This document shows, one piece after another, positions 9,572 through 17,331 of a DNA stretch of 25,349 nucleotides. The notes under the pieces were generated by a model. The model saw only the letters and a list, made by a program, of their open reading frames with translations. It searched no databases and was not told where the DNA came from. The DNA is from Rhodobacteraceae bacterium UBA6273. Lineage in GTDB: Bacteria; Pseudomonadota; Alphaproteobacteria; Rhodobacterales; Rhodobacteraceae. The stretch lies in NCBI GenBank assembly GCA_002440625.1, contig DJUV01000271.1, positions 1-25,349 of the forward strand. The letters run 5' to 3'. Positions within the stretch are counted from its first letter, which is position 1; each line of letters starts with the position of its first letter. A program made the position numbers and the translations under genes.

Positions 9572-10534
9572 TCAAACCCCGACCGTTTCCCCCGCGCCGC
9601 GCCCTATGGCCCGCCTGACGGCGACGTCGGCGACGGCGAGATCCTGCAAGCCGATGCCGGTGCCATCGAAGAGGGTGACCTCGTCATCTGACTGCCGGCC
9701 CGCGGCCAGCCCGGCGATGACGGCGCCGATGGGGGTAATGCCCTCGGGTTTGATGATGCCCTCGGCCACCGCGTGCTGCGCCTCGCCGATGGTGACGGAT
9801 TGCGCTACCTCGTCGGTGAAGAGGCGGGCGCGGGCGAGGAGGGCAGGCTCCACCTCCTGCTTGCCCTTGGTGTCGGTGCCCATGCAGGCAAGATGCGTGC
9901 CGGCGCGGATGTGCCGGTCAAGAAGCGAGGCCTTGGGCGAAGAGGTGATGGTGACGATCACGTCGGATTCCGCCCCAAGCCGGTCAAGCGTGACCGCCTC
10001 GAACGGCAGGCCGATCTCGGCGGCAACGGCGGCAAGCTTCGGCAGTTTCTCGGGATGCCGGTTCCAGGCCAGGACTTTCTCGAACCGGCGCACCTTTGCG
10101 ACCGCCCGAAGCTGAAACTGGGCCTGATGCCCGGCGCCGACGATGCCGAGGACACGGGCGTCCCGCCGCGCCAGCTGGTCGACCGAGATCGCGGCGGCGG
10201 CGGCAGTCCTGAGCGCGGTCAGAAGGTTGCCGCCGACCATCGCTGTCGGACGGCCGGTGTCAGGGTCGAAGAGCAGAACCACGGACTGGTGATTGGTCAG
10301 GCCCTTTTCTGCATTGCCGGGGAAGTAGCCGCCAGACTTCACCCCGAGCGTGGCGCCCGCCCGGTCGAAGCCGGATTTGAAGCCGTACTGGCGGCCTTCC
10401 CCCAGCGCCTCGCGCACCACCGGGAAGTTCGCCGCCTCGCCCCGCGCCATGGCGGCGAAAGTCGCCTCGACGGCGGAGAAGGCATCCTCGGGGGTCACAA
10501 GCCCGGCGATCAGGGCTTCCGGAAGGATGAGCAT
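9572..10534 (-). CDS. bhcD: Iminosuccinate reductase (ornithine cyclodeaminase/mu-crystallin family)
   Basis: Last enzyme of the beta-hydroxyaspartate cycle: reduces iminosuccinate with NAD(P)H to regenerate L-aspartate in the cytoplasm. The 320-aa protein has the ornithine cyclodeaminase/mu-crystallin layout. The N-terminal part carries GVKSGGYFPGN and GGNLLTALRTAA. The Rossmann nucleotide site VLGIVGAGHQAQFQL (GxGxxA at 133-138) and the C-terminal DEVTLFDGTGIGLQDLAVA motif follow. The family includes alanine, proline and imine reductases, so function rests on context: it is fourth behind the aminotransferase, dehydratase and aldolase genes in the known bhcABCD order. The ATG at 10534 has a CGAGG upstream. 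A 73-bp gap separates it from bhcC, wider than the other gaps in the operon. Confidence 0.9.
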   Translation of the reverse strand: MLILPEALIAGLVTPEDAFSAVEATFAAMARGEAANFPVVREALGEGRQYGFKSGFDRAGATLGVKSGGYFPGNAEKGLTNHQSVVLLFDPDTGRPTAMVGGNLLTALRTAAAAAISVDQLARRDARVLGIVGAGHQAQFQLRAVAKVRRFEKVLAWNRHPEKLPKLAAVAAEIGLPFEAVTLDRLGAESDVIVTITSSPKASLLDRHIRAGTHLACMGTDTKGKQEVEPALLARARLFTDEVAQSVTIGEAQHAVAEGIIKPEGITPIGAVIAGLAAGRQSDDEVTLFDGTGIGLQDLAVADVAVRRAIGRGAGETVGV

Positions 10535-10561
10535 TTATGACCTCGTTGGGACGACAGCTGT

Positions 10562-10602
10562 CGGGACGGATGCCATACGCTTGCGGGACGGATGGAGTAC
10601 GC
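10562..10602. repeat. Near-perfect 19-bp direct repeat, 22-bp period, between bhcC and bhcD
   Basis: CGGGACGGATG occurs at 10562-10572 and 10584-10594. Each copy is followed, after three differing bases, by TACGC. The period is 22 bp, about two helical turns. The repeat fills much of the only sizeable gap inside the bhc operon. It could be an internal regulatory site for bhcD or a small slipped duplication; the sequence does not decide which. Confidence 0.5.
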
Positions 10603-10607
10603 CGGTT

Positions 10608-11771
10608 TCAGTAGGCCTTGCCGCGGGCAGAGACCGGCCAGACCACCTCGACCTTGCCGCCCCTTACGCCCACATACCAGTCATGGACATTGCAGGTCGG
10701 GTCGCAATGGCCCGGCACCAGGCGGAGCTTTTCGTTGATCGAAAGGACGCCCTCCGGGTCCTCGATGACGCCGTGCTCATCGGAACATTTGACGTATTTC
10801 ACATCGTCACGGCCGAAGATCACCGGCAGGCCGCTGTCGACCGATTGCGCCTTGAGGCCGGCATCGCAGATCGCCTTGTCGGCTTTCGCATGGCTCATCA
10901 CCGAGGTCAGGATGAAGAGCGCATTTTCCCATTCGCCTTTGTCGATCCGGTTGCCGTCCTTGTCCCTGATACGCCCGTAATCGGCATCCATGAAGGCGTA
11001 GGACCCGCATTGAAGTTCGTTGTAAACCCCTGATGCAGCTTCGAAATAGTAACTTCCCGTGCCGCCGCCCGAGACCAGTTCCGGCGTGATCCCCGCGGCG
11101 TTCAGCGCCGCAACCGCCTCTTTCACCTGGGCGATGGCGGTGTCGAGCTTCGCCTTCCGGTCCTCATAGCCGTCGATGTGCTGCATCGCGCCCTGATAGG
11201 CCTGGATGCCGGCAAAGCGGAGGTTCGGCGCCGCCTCGACGGCCTTTGCGATGGCAACCACCTCGGGCGCAGTCTTCACGCCGCAACGCCCGGCGCCGCA
11301 GTCGATCTCAACGAAGACCTCGAGCGCGGTGCCGTGCCGGACGGCGGCAGCCGACAGGTCGGCGACATTGGCGAGGTCATCGACGCAGACGATGATCCTT
11401 GCGCCATATTTCGGCAGCCGGGCAAGGCGGTCGATCTTCGCCGGATCACGGACTTGATTGGAGACCAGAATGTCCCCGATGCCGCCCCGGGCAAACACCT
11501 CAGCCTCGCTAACCTTCTGACAGCAAACACCAATCGCGCCGCCAAGCCGTTCCTGCAGCTTCTGCACATCGACGGATTTGTGCATCTTGCCGTGGCTGCG
11601 GTGGCGCATCCCGTGGGCCTTGGCGTAGTCGCCCATCTTGCGGATGTTCCGCTCCAGCGCATCAAGGTCAAGGATCAGGCAGGGGGTCTGGACATCGGCC
11701 AGATCCATGCCGGGCTTGGCCGGAATGTCATAACCGACCTCAAGGGTGCTCAGGTTCACGGGGGCGTTCAT
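10608..11771 (-). CDS. bhcC: Beta-hydroxyaspartate aldolase (D-threonine aldolase-like, PLP)
   Basis: Condenses glycine with glyoxylate to erythro-beta-hydroxyaspartate. The 387-aa protein has the alanine-racemase-type TIM barrel of D-threonine / 3-hydroxy-D-aspartate aldolases. DVQTPCLILDLDALERN near residue 27 begins the barrel. The PLP lysine is expected at Lys62 in RHRSHGKMHK, a variant of the common RPHxKTHK. VSGGGTGSYY forms the phosphate-binding loop, and PGHCDPTCNVHDW near the C-terminus supplies the divalent-metal ligands His and Cys. The ATG at 11771, after AGGAGAACTGCG, was chosen over longer in-frame extensions because it gives the usual family length and start. It lies 11 bp after bhcB. 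The D-threonine aldolase activity of related proteins is the main alternative; the gene neighbours make BhcC far more likely. Confidence 0.92.
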   Translation of the reverse strand: MNAPVNLSTLEVGYDIPAKPGMDLADVQTPCLILDLDALERNIRKMGDYAKAHGMRHRSHGKMHKSVDVQKLQERLGGAIGVCCQKVSEAEVFARGGIGDILVSNQVRDPAKIDRLARLPKYGARIIVCVDDLANVADLSAAAVRHGTALEVFVEIDCGAGRCGVKTAPEVVAIAKAVEAAPNLRFAGIQAYQGAMQHIDGYEDRKAKLDTAIAQVKEAVAALNAAGITPELVSGGGTGSYYFEAASGVYNELQCGSYAFMDADYGRIRDKDGNRIDKGEWENALFILTSVMSHAKADKAICDAGLKAQSVDSGLPVIFGRDDVKYVKCSDEHGVIEDPEGVLSINEKLRLVPGHCDPTCNVHDWYVGVRGGKVEVVWPVSARGKAY

Positions 11772-11782
11772 CGCAGTTCTCC

Positions 11783-12730
11783 TCAGTTCCAGGGCAGGCG
11801 GTCGAGGTCGACATTGCCGCCGGTGATGATGACGCCGACGCGCTTGCCGGCGAAGGTGTCGCGGTTCTTCAGGATGGTAGCCAGCGGCACCGCACTCGAC
11901 GGTTCCGCCACGATCTTCATCCGCTTCCAGATGAGCTGCATCGCCGCGACTATCTCTTCCTCCGAGGCGGTCAGGATGTCGGTGACATGCGCCTTCACGA
12001 AGTGCCAGGTCAGGTCTTTCAGGGGAACCTTCAGCCCGTCCGCCACCGTCTCGGGCGCATCGTCGGCGATGATACGGCCGGCGCGGAAGCTGCGGGCGGC
12101 ATCGTCGGCCTGCTCCGGTTCGGCGGCATATATCTTCACCTTCGGCGCGAGGTTCGAAAGAGTGAGGCAGCACCCAGAAACCATGCCGCCACCGCCGATG
12201 GGCGCGATGACGGCATCAAGACCCGCGACATCCTCGATCAGTTCCGCCGAACAGGTCGCCTGCCCGGCGATCACGCGCGGATCGTTGTAAGGATGGACAA
12301 ATTCCGCCCCGGTCTCGGCCACCACCGCGGCAAAGACAGCCTCGCGGCTCGTGGTCGAGGGTTCGCATTCCACCACTCGCGCGCCGTAGCCCCGGACGGC
12401 ATCCTTCTTCGCCTGTGGCGCGGTGCGGGGCATGACGACCGTGCAGGGGATGCCGCGCCGCCCTGCGGCATAGGCAAGGCAGGTGCCGTGATTGCCGCTT
12501 GAATGGGTGGCGACGCCCCTTGCCGCCTGTTCGTCACTCAGCCCGAAAACCGCATTCGACGCGCCCCGCGCCTTGAAGGCCCCGGCCTTCTGGAGGTTCT
12601 CGCATTTGAAGAACAACTCGGCCCCGGAAAGCTCGTTCAGCATCCGGCTGGTCAGGACAGGCGTGCGGTGGACATGGTGCGCGATCCGCCCCCTTGCCGC
12701 CAGCATGTCGTCGAAGGTCGGGATATGCAT
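11783..12730 (-). CDS. bhcB: Beta-hydroxyaspartate dehydratase (threonine/serine dehydratase family, PLP)
   Basis: Removes water from erythro-beta-hydroxyaspartate to give iminosuccinate. It is a fold-type II PLP enzyme of 315 aa. Lys53 in GAFKARGASNA is the Schiff-base lysine after FFKCENLQK. SSGNHGTCLAYAA is the substrate loop, and PIGGGGMVSGCCL is the glycine-rich phosphate-binding loop. AEPSSAVPLATIL and VIITGGNVDLD close the C-terminus. The start MHIPTFDDML matches the family and has AAGGG 7 bases upstream. A second in-frame ATG at 12745 overlaps the bhcA stop (ATGA) and would add five residues; either could be used. Serine racemase or threonine dehydratase are close relatives, but the position between bhcA and bhcC fixes the role. 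Confidence 0.92.
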   Translation of the reverse strand: MHIPTFDDMLAARGRIAHHVHRTPVLTSRMLNELSGAELFFKCENLQKAGAFKARGASNAVFGLSDEQAARGVATHSSGNHGTCLAYAAGRRGIPCTVVMPRTAPQAKKDAVRGYGARVVECEPSTTSREAVFAAVVAETGAEFVHPYNDPRVIAGQATCSAELIEDVAGLDAVIAPIGGGGMVSGCCLTLSNLAPKVKIYAAEPEQADDAARSFRAGRIIADDAPETVADGLKVPLKDLTWHFVKAHVTDILTASEEEIVAAMQLIWKRMKIVAEPSSAVPLATILKNRDTFAGKRVGVIITGGNVDLDRLPWN

Positions 12731-12741
12731 GGCCAAGCCCT

Positions 12742-13929
12742 TCATGCTGCGGCCTTTTTCGCCGGTGCACCGTGCCGGTAGTAGTCCTGGGCGGCAGCGA
12801 CGCCAGAGCCGAGCCGGACCGGCAGGCCGAGATCGGCCATGACCATTTCGGCGGTGGCAATACCCGACAGCGCCATGACCTCGGTAAGGCTGCCGAGATG
12901 GCCGATGCGGAAGACCTTGCCCGCGACCTCGCCCAACCCGGTGCCGAAAGCCACGCCGTAGGCGCTTGCAGCCCGCGCCACGAAATCGGTCGCATTGAAG
13001 CCCTCGGGCGTGCGGATGGCGCTGACGGTGTCGGAGTAAAGGTCGGGCGTCGCGGCGCAGAGCTTCAGCCCCCAGGCATGAACCGCGCGGCGGATACCTT
13101 CGGCGATGCGGTGGTGACGGGCAAAGACCGCATCGAGCCCCTCGTCGAGCAGCATCCCTGTCGAGACCTTCAATCCGTTGAGCAGCCCGACCGGAGGCGT
13201 ATAGGGGTAGCCGCCACTGGCATAGCTTTTTGCCATGTCGCGGACATCGAAGAAGGCGCGCGGCAGCTTCGCGGTTTCGACCTTGGCCATTGCCTTTGGA
13301 CTGAAGCCGGTGATGGCGAGGCCCGCAGGAAGCATGAAGCCCTTCTGACTGCCGGTCACGGCAACATCGACGCCCCATTCGTCCATCCGGAAATCCATCG
13401 AGGCGATGGAGGAGACGCCGTCGACGAAGAGAAGGGCAGGGTGCCCCGTCGTGCCAAGTGCATGTCGCACGGCGGCGATGTCGGATTTCACGCCGGTCGC
13501 GGTTTCGTTGTGGGTCGCGAGAACAGCGCGAATGCGGTGCTCCTTGTCGGCGGTCAGGATCTCTTCGAACCGGCCGGCAGGGATGCCCTGGCCCCAAGGC
13601 GTCTCGACGACCTCGACCGCAAGCCCGCGGCGGCGGCACATGTCGATCCAGCGGTGGGAGAACATGCCGTTTCGCGCCGCCAGAACCTTGTCGCCGGGGC
13701 TGAGGGTGTTTGTCAGCGCCACCTCCCATCCGCCCGTTCCGGTCGAAGGAAAGACGAAGACCTCCGCCGTCTCGCTCTTCAGAACCTTCTTCACGCCGGC
13801 CAGCGCTGGTTGAAGTATCTCTCCGAACAGCGCTGAGCGGTGATCGAGCGTCGGCATGTCGACGGCCTTGCGCAGCACTTCCGGCATGTTCGTGGGGCCG
13901 GGAATGAAGACGGGGTTCTGAAAGCCCAT
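12742..13929 (-). CDS. bhcA: Aspartate-glyoxylate aminotransferase (class V, PLP)
   Basis: Entry enzyme of the beta-hydroxyaspartate cycle: transfers the amino group of aspartate to glyoxylate, giving glycine and oxaloacetate. The 395-aa class V aminotransferase resembles alanine/serine-glyoxylate aminotransferases. Features are FIPGPTNMPEVLR at the N-terminus, DHRSALF, the cofactor loop FPSTGTGGWE (60-69), FVDGVSSIASM with the PLP-contacting Asp170, and Lys196 in TGSQKGFMLP as the Schiff-base lysine. GKVFRIGHLGSL near the C-terminus binds the substrate carboxylate. It is first in the minus-strand bhc operon, divergent from the IclR-type regulator, with AAAGGATCAGGCC before the ATG. A photorespiratory serine-glyoxylate aminotransferase is the main alternative; the three following genes make BhcA clearly better. 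Confidence 0.93.
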   Translation of the reverse strand: MGFQNPVFIPGPTNMPEVLRKAVDMPTLDHRSALFGEILQPALAGVKKVLKSETAEVFVFPSTGTGGWEVALTNTLSPGDKVLAARNGMFSHRWIDMCRRRGLAVEVVETPWGQGIPAGRFEEILTADKEHRIRAVLATHNETATGVKSDIAAVRHALGTTGHPALLFVDGVSSIASMDFRMDEWGVDVAVTGSQKGFMLPAGLAITGFSPKAMAKVETAKLPRAFFDVRDMAKSYASGGYPYTPPVGLLNGLKVSTGMLLDEGLDAVFARHHRIAEGIRRAVHAWGLKLCAATPDLYSDTVSAIRTPEGFNATDFVARAASAYGVAFGTGLGEVAGKVFRIGHLGSLTEVMALSGIATAEMVMADLGLPVRLGSGVAAAQDYYRHGAPAKKAAA

Positions 13930-13993
13930 GGCCTGATCCTTTTCCTGATGTCGCGATCAGTCTAGGTCACGCAGCGGTAGGTCTCCATTTTTT

Positions 13994-14008
13994 TGAAATA
14001 TATTTTCA
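13994..14008. promoter_or_regulatory. IclR-like 15-bp palindrome in the bhcA-bhcR gap (candidate BhcR operator)
   Basis: TGAAATATATTTTCA has perfect 5-bp arms TGAAA/TTTCA around a 5-bp AT spacer. It has the same length and arm pattern as the IclR consensus (TGGAAATNATTTCCA). It sits in the unusually AT-rich part of the 199-bp gap between the divergent bhcA and bhcR starts, 65 bp from the bhcA ATG. On the minus strand it contains TATATT, a possible -10 element. This is a good candidate for glyoxylate-responsive control by BhcR, inferred from shape and position. Confidence 0.55.
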
Positions 14009-14128
14009 TATTGCTGAATTTTGTGCTTAATCTATTTGACGGCAAGGTGTTACGTTTTTTCATCGTGCGAGGCGTTGGGTGGAAATGATGCGACCCGTGC
14101 TCTCGGCCAACCGACGGGAGAGACTCGA

Positions 14129-14938
14129 ATGGAGCCATCAAAGCGCCGCAAGGGGCGCCCGAAGGCATTTTACGGCAGCGCGTCGCCGGTCACGGTCCAG
14201 GCGCTTGACCGGGGCTTGAGCGTCCTCGTCGCGCTGGGCTCCGGGAACGGCATGACGCTGTCCGATATCTCGGTCGAGCTTGGCCAGTCGCCGGCGACAA
14301 TGTACCGCATCCTCTCGACCCTTGCGGCGAAAGACTTCGTCGAACTCGATGCCCAGAAACAGGAATGGCAGATCGGATCAATGACCTTCCGGCTCGGCTC
14401 GTCCTTCCTGCGCCGCAGCGGGGTGATCGAGCGCAGCCGCCCGGTGATGCGGGAATTGATGGAAGCGACGGGAGAGACATCGAACCTCGGCATAGAAACC
14501 GACGGCGAGGTCATGTTCATCAGCCAGGTAGAAACGCAGGAATCCATCCGCGCCTTTTTCCCGCCGGGTACAGTCTCGCCGATGCATGCTTCCGGGATCG
14601 GCAAGGCATTGCTCAGCCGGCATGACGAGGCGCGGATTGCGCGGTTCCTAAACGGTCGTGAACTGGTGCGGTTCACAGAAAGGACGATCAGCAGAGCTGA
14701 GCACCTTCTGGAGGAACTGTCGATCATCCGGCGGCAGGGCTTTGCCTTCGACAATGAGGAAAAGGCCGAGGGCATGCGCTGCGTTGCGGCGCCCATCCTT
14801 GACATGCATGGCGAAGCAGTGGCGGGCATTTCCATTTCCGGGCCTGCCCATCGGCTGCCTGACGCCGCGATCAGCCGGATCGGCGCCATCGTTAGGGAAG
14901 CGGCCCTCAAGGTATCACGCGGCCTCGGTGCGCCGTGA
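14129..14938 (+). CDS. bhcR: IclR-family transcriptional regulator of the bhc genes
   Basis: DNA-binding regulator of 269 aa. A basic N-terminus (KRRKGRPK) precedes a winged helix at about residues 22-85, with the recognition region MTLSDISVELGQSPATMYRIL (42-62). The C-terminal effector domain (about 95-265) contains the IclR signature region with SPMHASGIGKALLS, RRQGFAFDNEEKAEGMRCVAAP and GISISGP. The ATG at 14129 follows GGGAGAGACTCG and gives the normal family length; an in-frame start at 14021 would extend into the promoter region. It is divergent from bhcA, as bhcR is in Paracoccus denitrificans, where it responds to glyoxylate. Effector specificity here is inferred from that precedent. 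Confidence 0.9.
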   Translation: MEPSKRRKGRPKAFYGSASPVTVQALDRGLSVLVALGSGNGMTLSDISVELGQSPATMYRILSTLAAKDFVELDAQKQEWQIGSMTFRLGSSFLRRSGVIERSRPVMRELMEATGETSNLGIETDGEVMFISQVETQESIRAFFPPGTVSPMHASGIGKALLSRHDEARIARFLNGRELVRFTERTISRAEHLLEELSIIRRQGFAFDNEEKAEGMRCVAAPILDMHGEAVAGISISGPAHRLPDAAISRIGAIVREAALKVSRGLGAP

Positions 14939-14966
14939 TGGTGGTCTGGCGCAGTCGGCAGGTCCA

Positions 14967-15863
14967 TCAGACCTCTGACGCGCACTCCGCCTTCAGCCAA
15001 TCCCAGAGCGCCGCGACGGGCGGGCGGGAAAGGTTGCGGGTCCAGCAGGACATGTAAAGCGGCTCCGGCCGTGTCAGGCCGGTTGACGCGGCGGGCACGA
15101 GGCGGCCCTCCTGCAGCGCCTGATCCGCTTGCCGGGCCGTGGCGAGGCAGACCCCGTGGCCGAGGATCGCCGCCTGAAGCATCTGGCCGGTGTCCGAGAA
15201 GTTGAAGCCCTGCGCAAACTCAGCCCGGGCGGAGCCGACCTTTGCGAACCAGGATTGCCAGTCATTCAGCGTTTCGTCATGGAGGAGGGGCGCCCGGTCC
15301 AGCCGATCCCGATCCGGCAGGTCCGGCAGGCTTGCGGCAAGACCGGGCGCGCAAAACGGCACCAGGCTGTCCCGCGCCAGAAGGAGCGATTGTGCGCCCG
15401 GATCGGACCAGGATTCGGGGCCAAGGACGATGTCGATCTCGGCCTCTTCCTGCACGTGGATGTCATCGCCGGTATGGGTCCAAGGGTCGATCCAGGGGTG
15501 GAGGGCGCGCAGGCCGGCGAGCCTTGGGAGGAACCAGCCGGTGGCGAGGGCGGCGGGCATCATGATGATGACCGACCCCGGCTTGGAATAGGCGTTGAGG
15601 CGGCGCACGCCGTGGCGCAGTTCCTCCAGCGCGGTCTGCGCGGTGATGAGGAAATCCTGCCCGGCATCGACGAGCTCGATCCGCCGTCCGATCCTGCGGA
15701 AGAGCGGCTGGCCAAGTTGGTCTTCCAGGACCCGGACCTGATGGCTGATGGCCGACTGGGTGATGTTCAACTCCTCCGCCGCGCGGGAGAAACTGCCGAG
15801 CCGGGCGGCTGCCTCGAAGCCGATCAGGGTGCTGAGGGGAGGGAGGCTGCGATAAGTACTCAT
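14967..15863 (-). CDS. LysR-family transcriptional regulator (GcvA-like)
   Basis: 298-aa LysR-type regulator. The N-terminal winged helix (about residues 8-67) is clear, with LIGFEAAARLGSFSRAAEEL, the recognition helix NITQSAISHQVRVLEDQ and the RRIELVDAGQ wing. The effector domain (about 92-290) resembles the GcvA/AmpR branch. It is divergent from the agmatine deiminase gene with 106 bp between starts, the usual LysR layout, so it probably controls the agmatine operon and itself. An inverted repeat CGATT-N12-AATCG lies in the gap. It converges on bhcR, whose stop is 28 bp away. The ligand is unknown; agmatine or N-carbamoylputrescine would fit the context. Confidence 0.9.
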   Translation of the reverse strand: MSTYRSLPPLSTLIGFEAAARLGSFSRAAEELNITQSAISHQVRVLEDQLGQPLFRRIGRRIELVDAGQDFLITAQTALEELRHGVRRLNAYSKPGSVIIMMPAALATGWFLPRLAGLRALHPWIDPWTHTGDDIHVQEEAEIDIVLGPESWSDPGAQSLLLARDSLVPFCAPGLAASLPDLPDRDRLDRAPLLHDETLNDWQSWFAKVGSARAEFAQGFNFSDTGQMLQAAILGHGVCLATARQADQALQEGRLVPAASTGLTRPEPLYMSCWTRNLSRPPVAALWDWLKAECASEV

Positions 15864-15872
15864 GAGATATTT

Positions 15873-15894
15873 CGATTAGTGGGATGAGAAATCG
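15873..15894. promoter_or_regulatory. Inverted repeat CGATT-N12-AATCG in the lysR-aguA gap (candidate LysR site)
   Basis: Five-base perfect arms 12 bp apart, starting 10 bp upstream of the LysR start codon within the 106-bp divergent gap. LysR proteins usually bind such interrupted dyads near their own promoter. Arms are short, so chance is possible. Confidence 0.3.
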
Positions 15895-15969
15895 GCGCTT
15901 TGCCTATGGTAAGGCTCATCATATCCTGCCGTCCAGCCCAAATACCCGAGCCAGATACCCGAGGATGAC

Positions 15970-17004
15970 ATGACCCGCCACGACCCCGCCCGCTTTGCCG
16001 CCAGCCCGAAGTCGCTGGGTTACCGCATGCCCGCCGAATATGCGCCGCACAAGCGGACCTGGATGATGTGGCCAGCCCGCGCCGAGGTCTGGCCGGACAT
16101 GGCGGCCACCAGGCGCGACTACGCCAAGGTCGCGCAGGCGATCGCCGAGTTCGAACCCCTGTGCATGGCCGTGCGCCCCGAGGATGCCGCCGAGGCGCGG
16201 GCGATGCTCGGCGCGGGCATCGAGATCTTCGAAGTGCCGCTCGATGACAGCTGGGCCCGTGATGCCGGCCCGAATTTCGTGATCGATGGCAAGGGTCAGA
16301 AGGCCGCGAGCCTTTTCACCTTCTCGGCCTGGGGCCACAAGTACACGCCCTTCGACAAGGACGCGGCCTTTGGCGCGGCGGTGGCGGCGCGTGAGGGGAT
16401 GGCGGTCTTCAAGTCGCCCCTGCTGGCCGAAGGCGGCGGCGTATCGGTCGATGGCGAAGGCACGATCATCACCACCGACACCTGTTTCCTCAACAAGAAC
16501 CGCAACCCCAGCTGGACGCGGGAGGAGGTGACGCGAGAGCTTCTGGAAAGCCTCGGCGGCGAAAAGGTGATCTGGCTGCCCGGCAACGCCGATGAGACGG
16601 AAACCGATGGTCATGTCGACGGCATCGCGGTCTTCGTCGCCCCCGGCGTGGTGCTGATCGAAGGGGCGGATGACCCGACCGATCCGTGGCGAGCCACCAA
16701 GCAGGCCAATATCGACGCGCTCCGCAGCCAGACCGATGCCAAGGGGCGCCCGATCCGCATGGTGACGATCCCGGAAGCCGAGGAAAGCTGCATCATCGGC
16801 GAGAAGTTCTGCCGCTCCTACGTCAACTGCTACTTCGTCAACGGTGGTGTCATCATGCCGGAATACGGCACCCCGAACGACGCTGTCGCCCGCGACATCT
16901 TCCAGGACCTCTTCCCGACCTACCGCATCCGGGGCGTGCATATCCCCAACATCTGCCTTGGCGGCGGCGGCATCCACTGCATCACCCAGCAGGAGCCGGC
17001 ATGA
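15970..17004 (+). CDS. aguA: Agmatine deiminase (cytoplasmic)
   Basis: Hydrolyses agmatine to N-carbamoylputrescine and ammonia. The 344-aa protein is of the guanidino-group-modifying (PAD_porph/AguA) superfamily. Full active site: Asp92-Asp93 and Asp98 in LDDSWARDAGP, LLAEGGGV at 151-158, catalytic His215 in ETDGHVDG, and nucleophile Cys337 in GGGGIHCITQQ. There is no signal peptide, so it acts in the cytoplasm. The ATG follows GAGGATGAC. The gene overlaps the small LuxR-type gene by ATGA and starts a four-gene operon. N-carbamoylputrescine amidase, which uses its product, is encoded on the opposite strand at 18905-19774. An annotation as arginine deiminase is excluded by length and motif pattern. 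Confidence 0.93.
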   Translation: MTRHDPARFAASPKSLGYRMPAEYAPHKRTWMMWPARAEVWPDMAATRRDYAKVAQAIAEFEPLCMAVRPEDAAEARAMLGAGIEIFEVPLDDSWARDAGPNFVIDGKGQKAASLFTFSAWGHKYTPFDKDAAFGAAVAAREGMAVFKSPLLAEGGGVSVDGEGTIITTDTCFLNKNRNPSWTREEVTRELLESLGGEKVIWLPGNADETETDGHVDGIAVFVAPGVVLIEGADDPTDPWRATKQANIDALRSQTDAKGRPIRMVTIPEAEESCIIGEKFCRSYVNCYFVNGGVIMPEYGTPNDAVARDIFQDLFPTYRIRGVHIPNICLGGGGIHCITQQEPA

Positions 17005-17321
17005 CCGCGCTGCCGCCCCATGCCTTTGCGCCGACAGAGGGCGCAATGGGACACCACGTCATGGCCGCGATGAGCCACTTCGGCAACTCGCGCCTGTCCG
17101 ACCGTGAGGCGGCGGTGGCGAGGCTGATCCTGCAGGGCCATTCCTCGAAGGTGATCGCGCGTATGCTGGGTAACAGCCCGGAAACGGTGAAGGTCTACCG
17201 CAAGCGCATCCATACCAAACTGGGGCTTGCTTCTTCGGCCGAGTTGTTTTCCCTTTTCCTTGCGGCCCTGTGCGCCGCGCCGGAAGGCACTGCAGACGAC
17301 CCGTTGATCCACCTTTCCTGA
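17001..17321 (+). CDS. Small LuxR-type HTH DNA-binding protein
   Basis: 106-aa protein with a C-terminal LuxR/GerE helix-turn-helix: LSDREAAVARLILQGHSS, then MLGNSPETVKVYRKRIHTKLG, then a SSAELFSLFL helix (residues about 32-90). No receiver, autoinducer or other sensor domain is present, only a 30-residue N-terminal tail. The start ATG overlaps the stop of aguA (ATGA) and its stop is 10 bp before the second deiminase gene. It is therefore co-made with the two agmatine deiminases and probably regulates polyamine genes. Effector, partner and targets cannot be seen. Confidence 0.85.
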   Translation: MTALPPHAFAPTEGAMGHHVMAAMSHFGNSRLSDREAAVARLILQGHSSKVIARMLGNSPETVKVYRKRIHTKLGLASSAELFSLFLAALCAAPEGTADDPLIHLS

Positions 17322-17331
17322 GTGACCCGAT

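Noticed and set aside
12694..13836. 380-aa plus-strand open frame opposite bhcA
   Set aside because: It is the complement of a well supported class V aminotransferase and has no domain of its own.
14943..14973. GGTCTG-N19-CAGACC between the converging bhcR and lysR genes as a terminator
   Set aside because: Six-base stem, long loop and no T-run on either strand; too weak to call.
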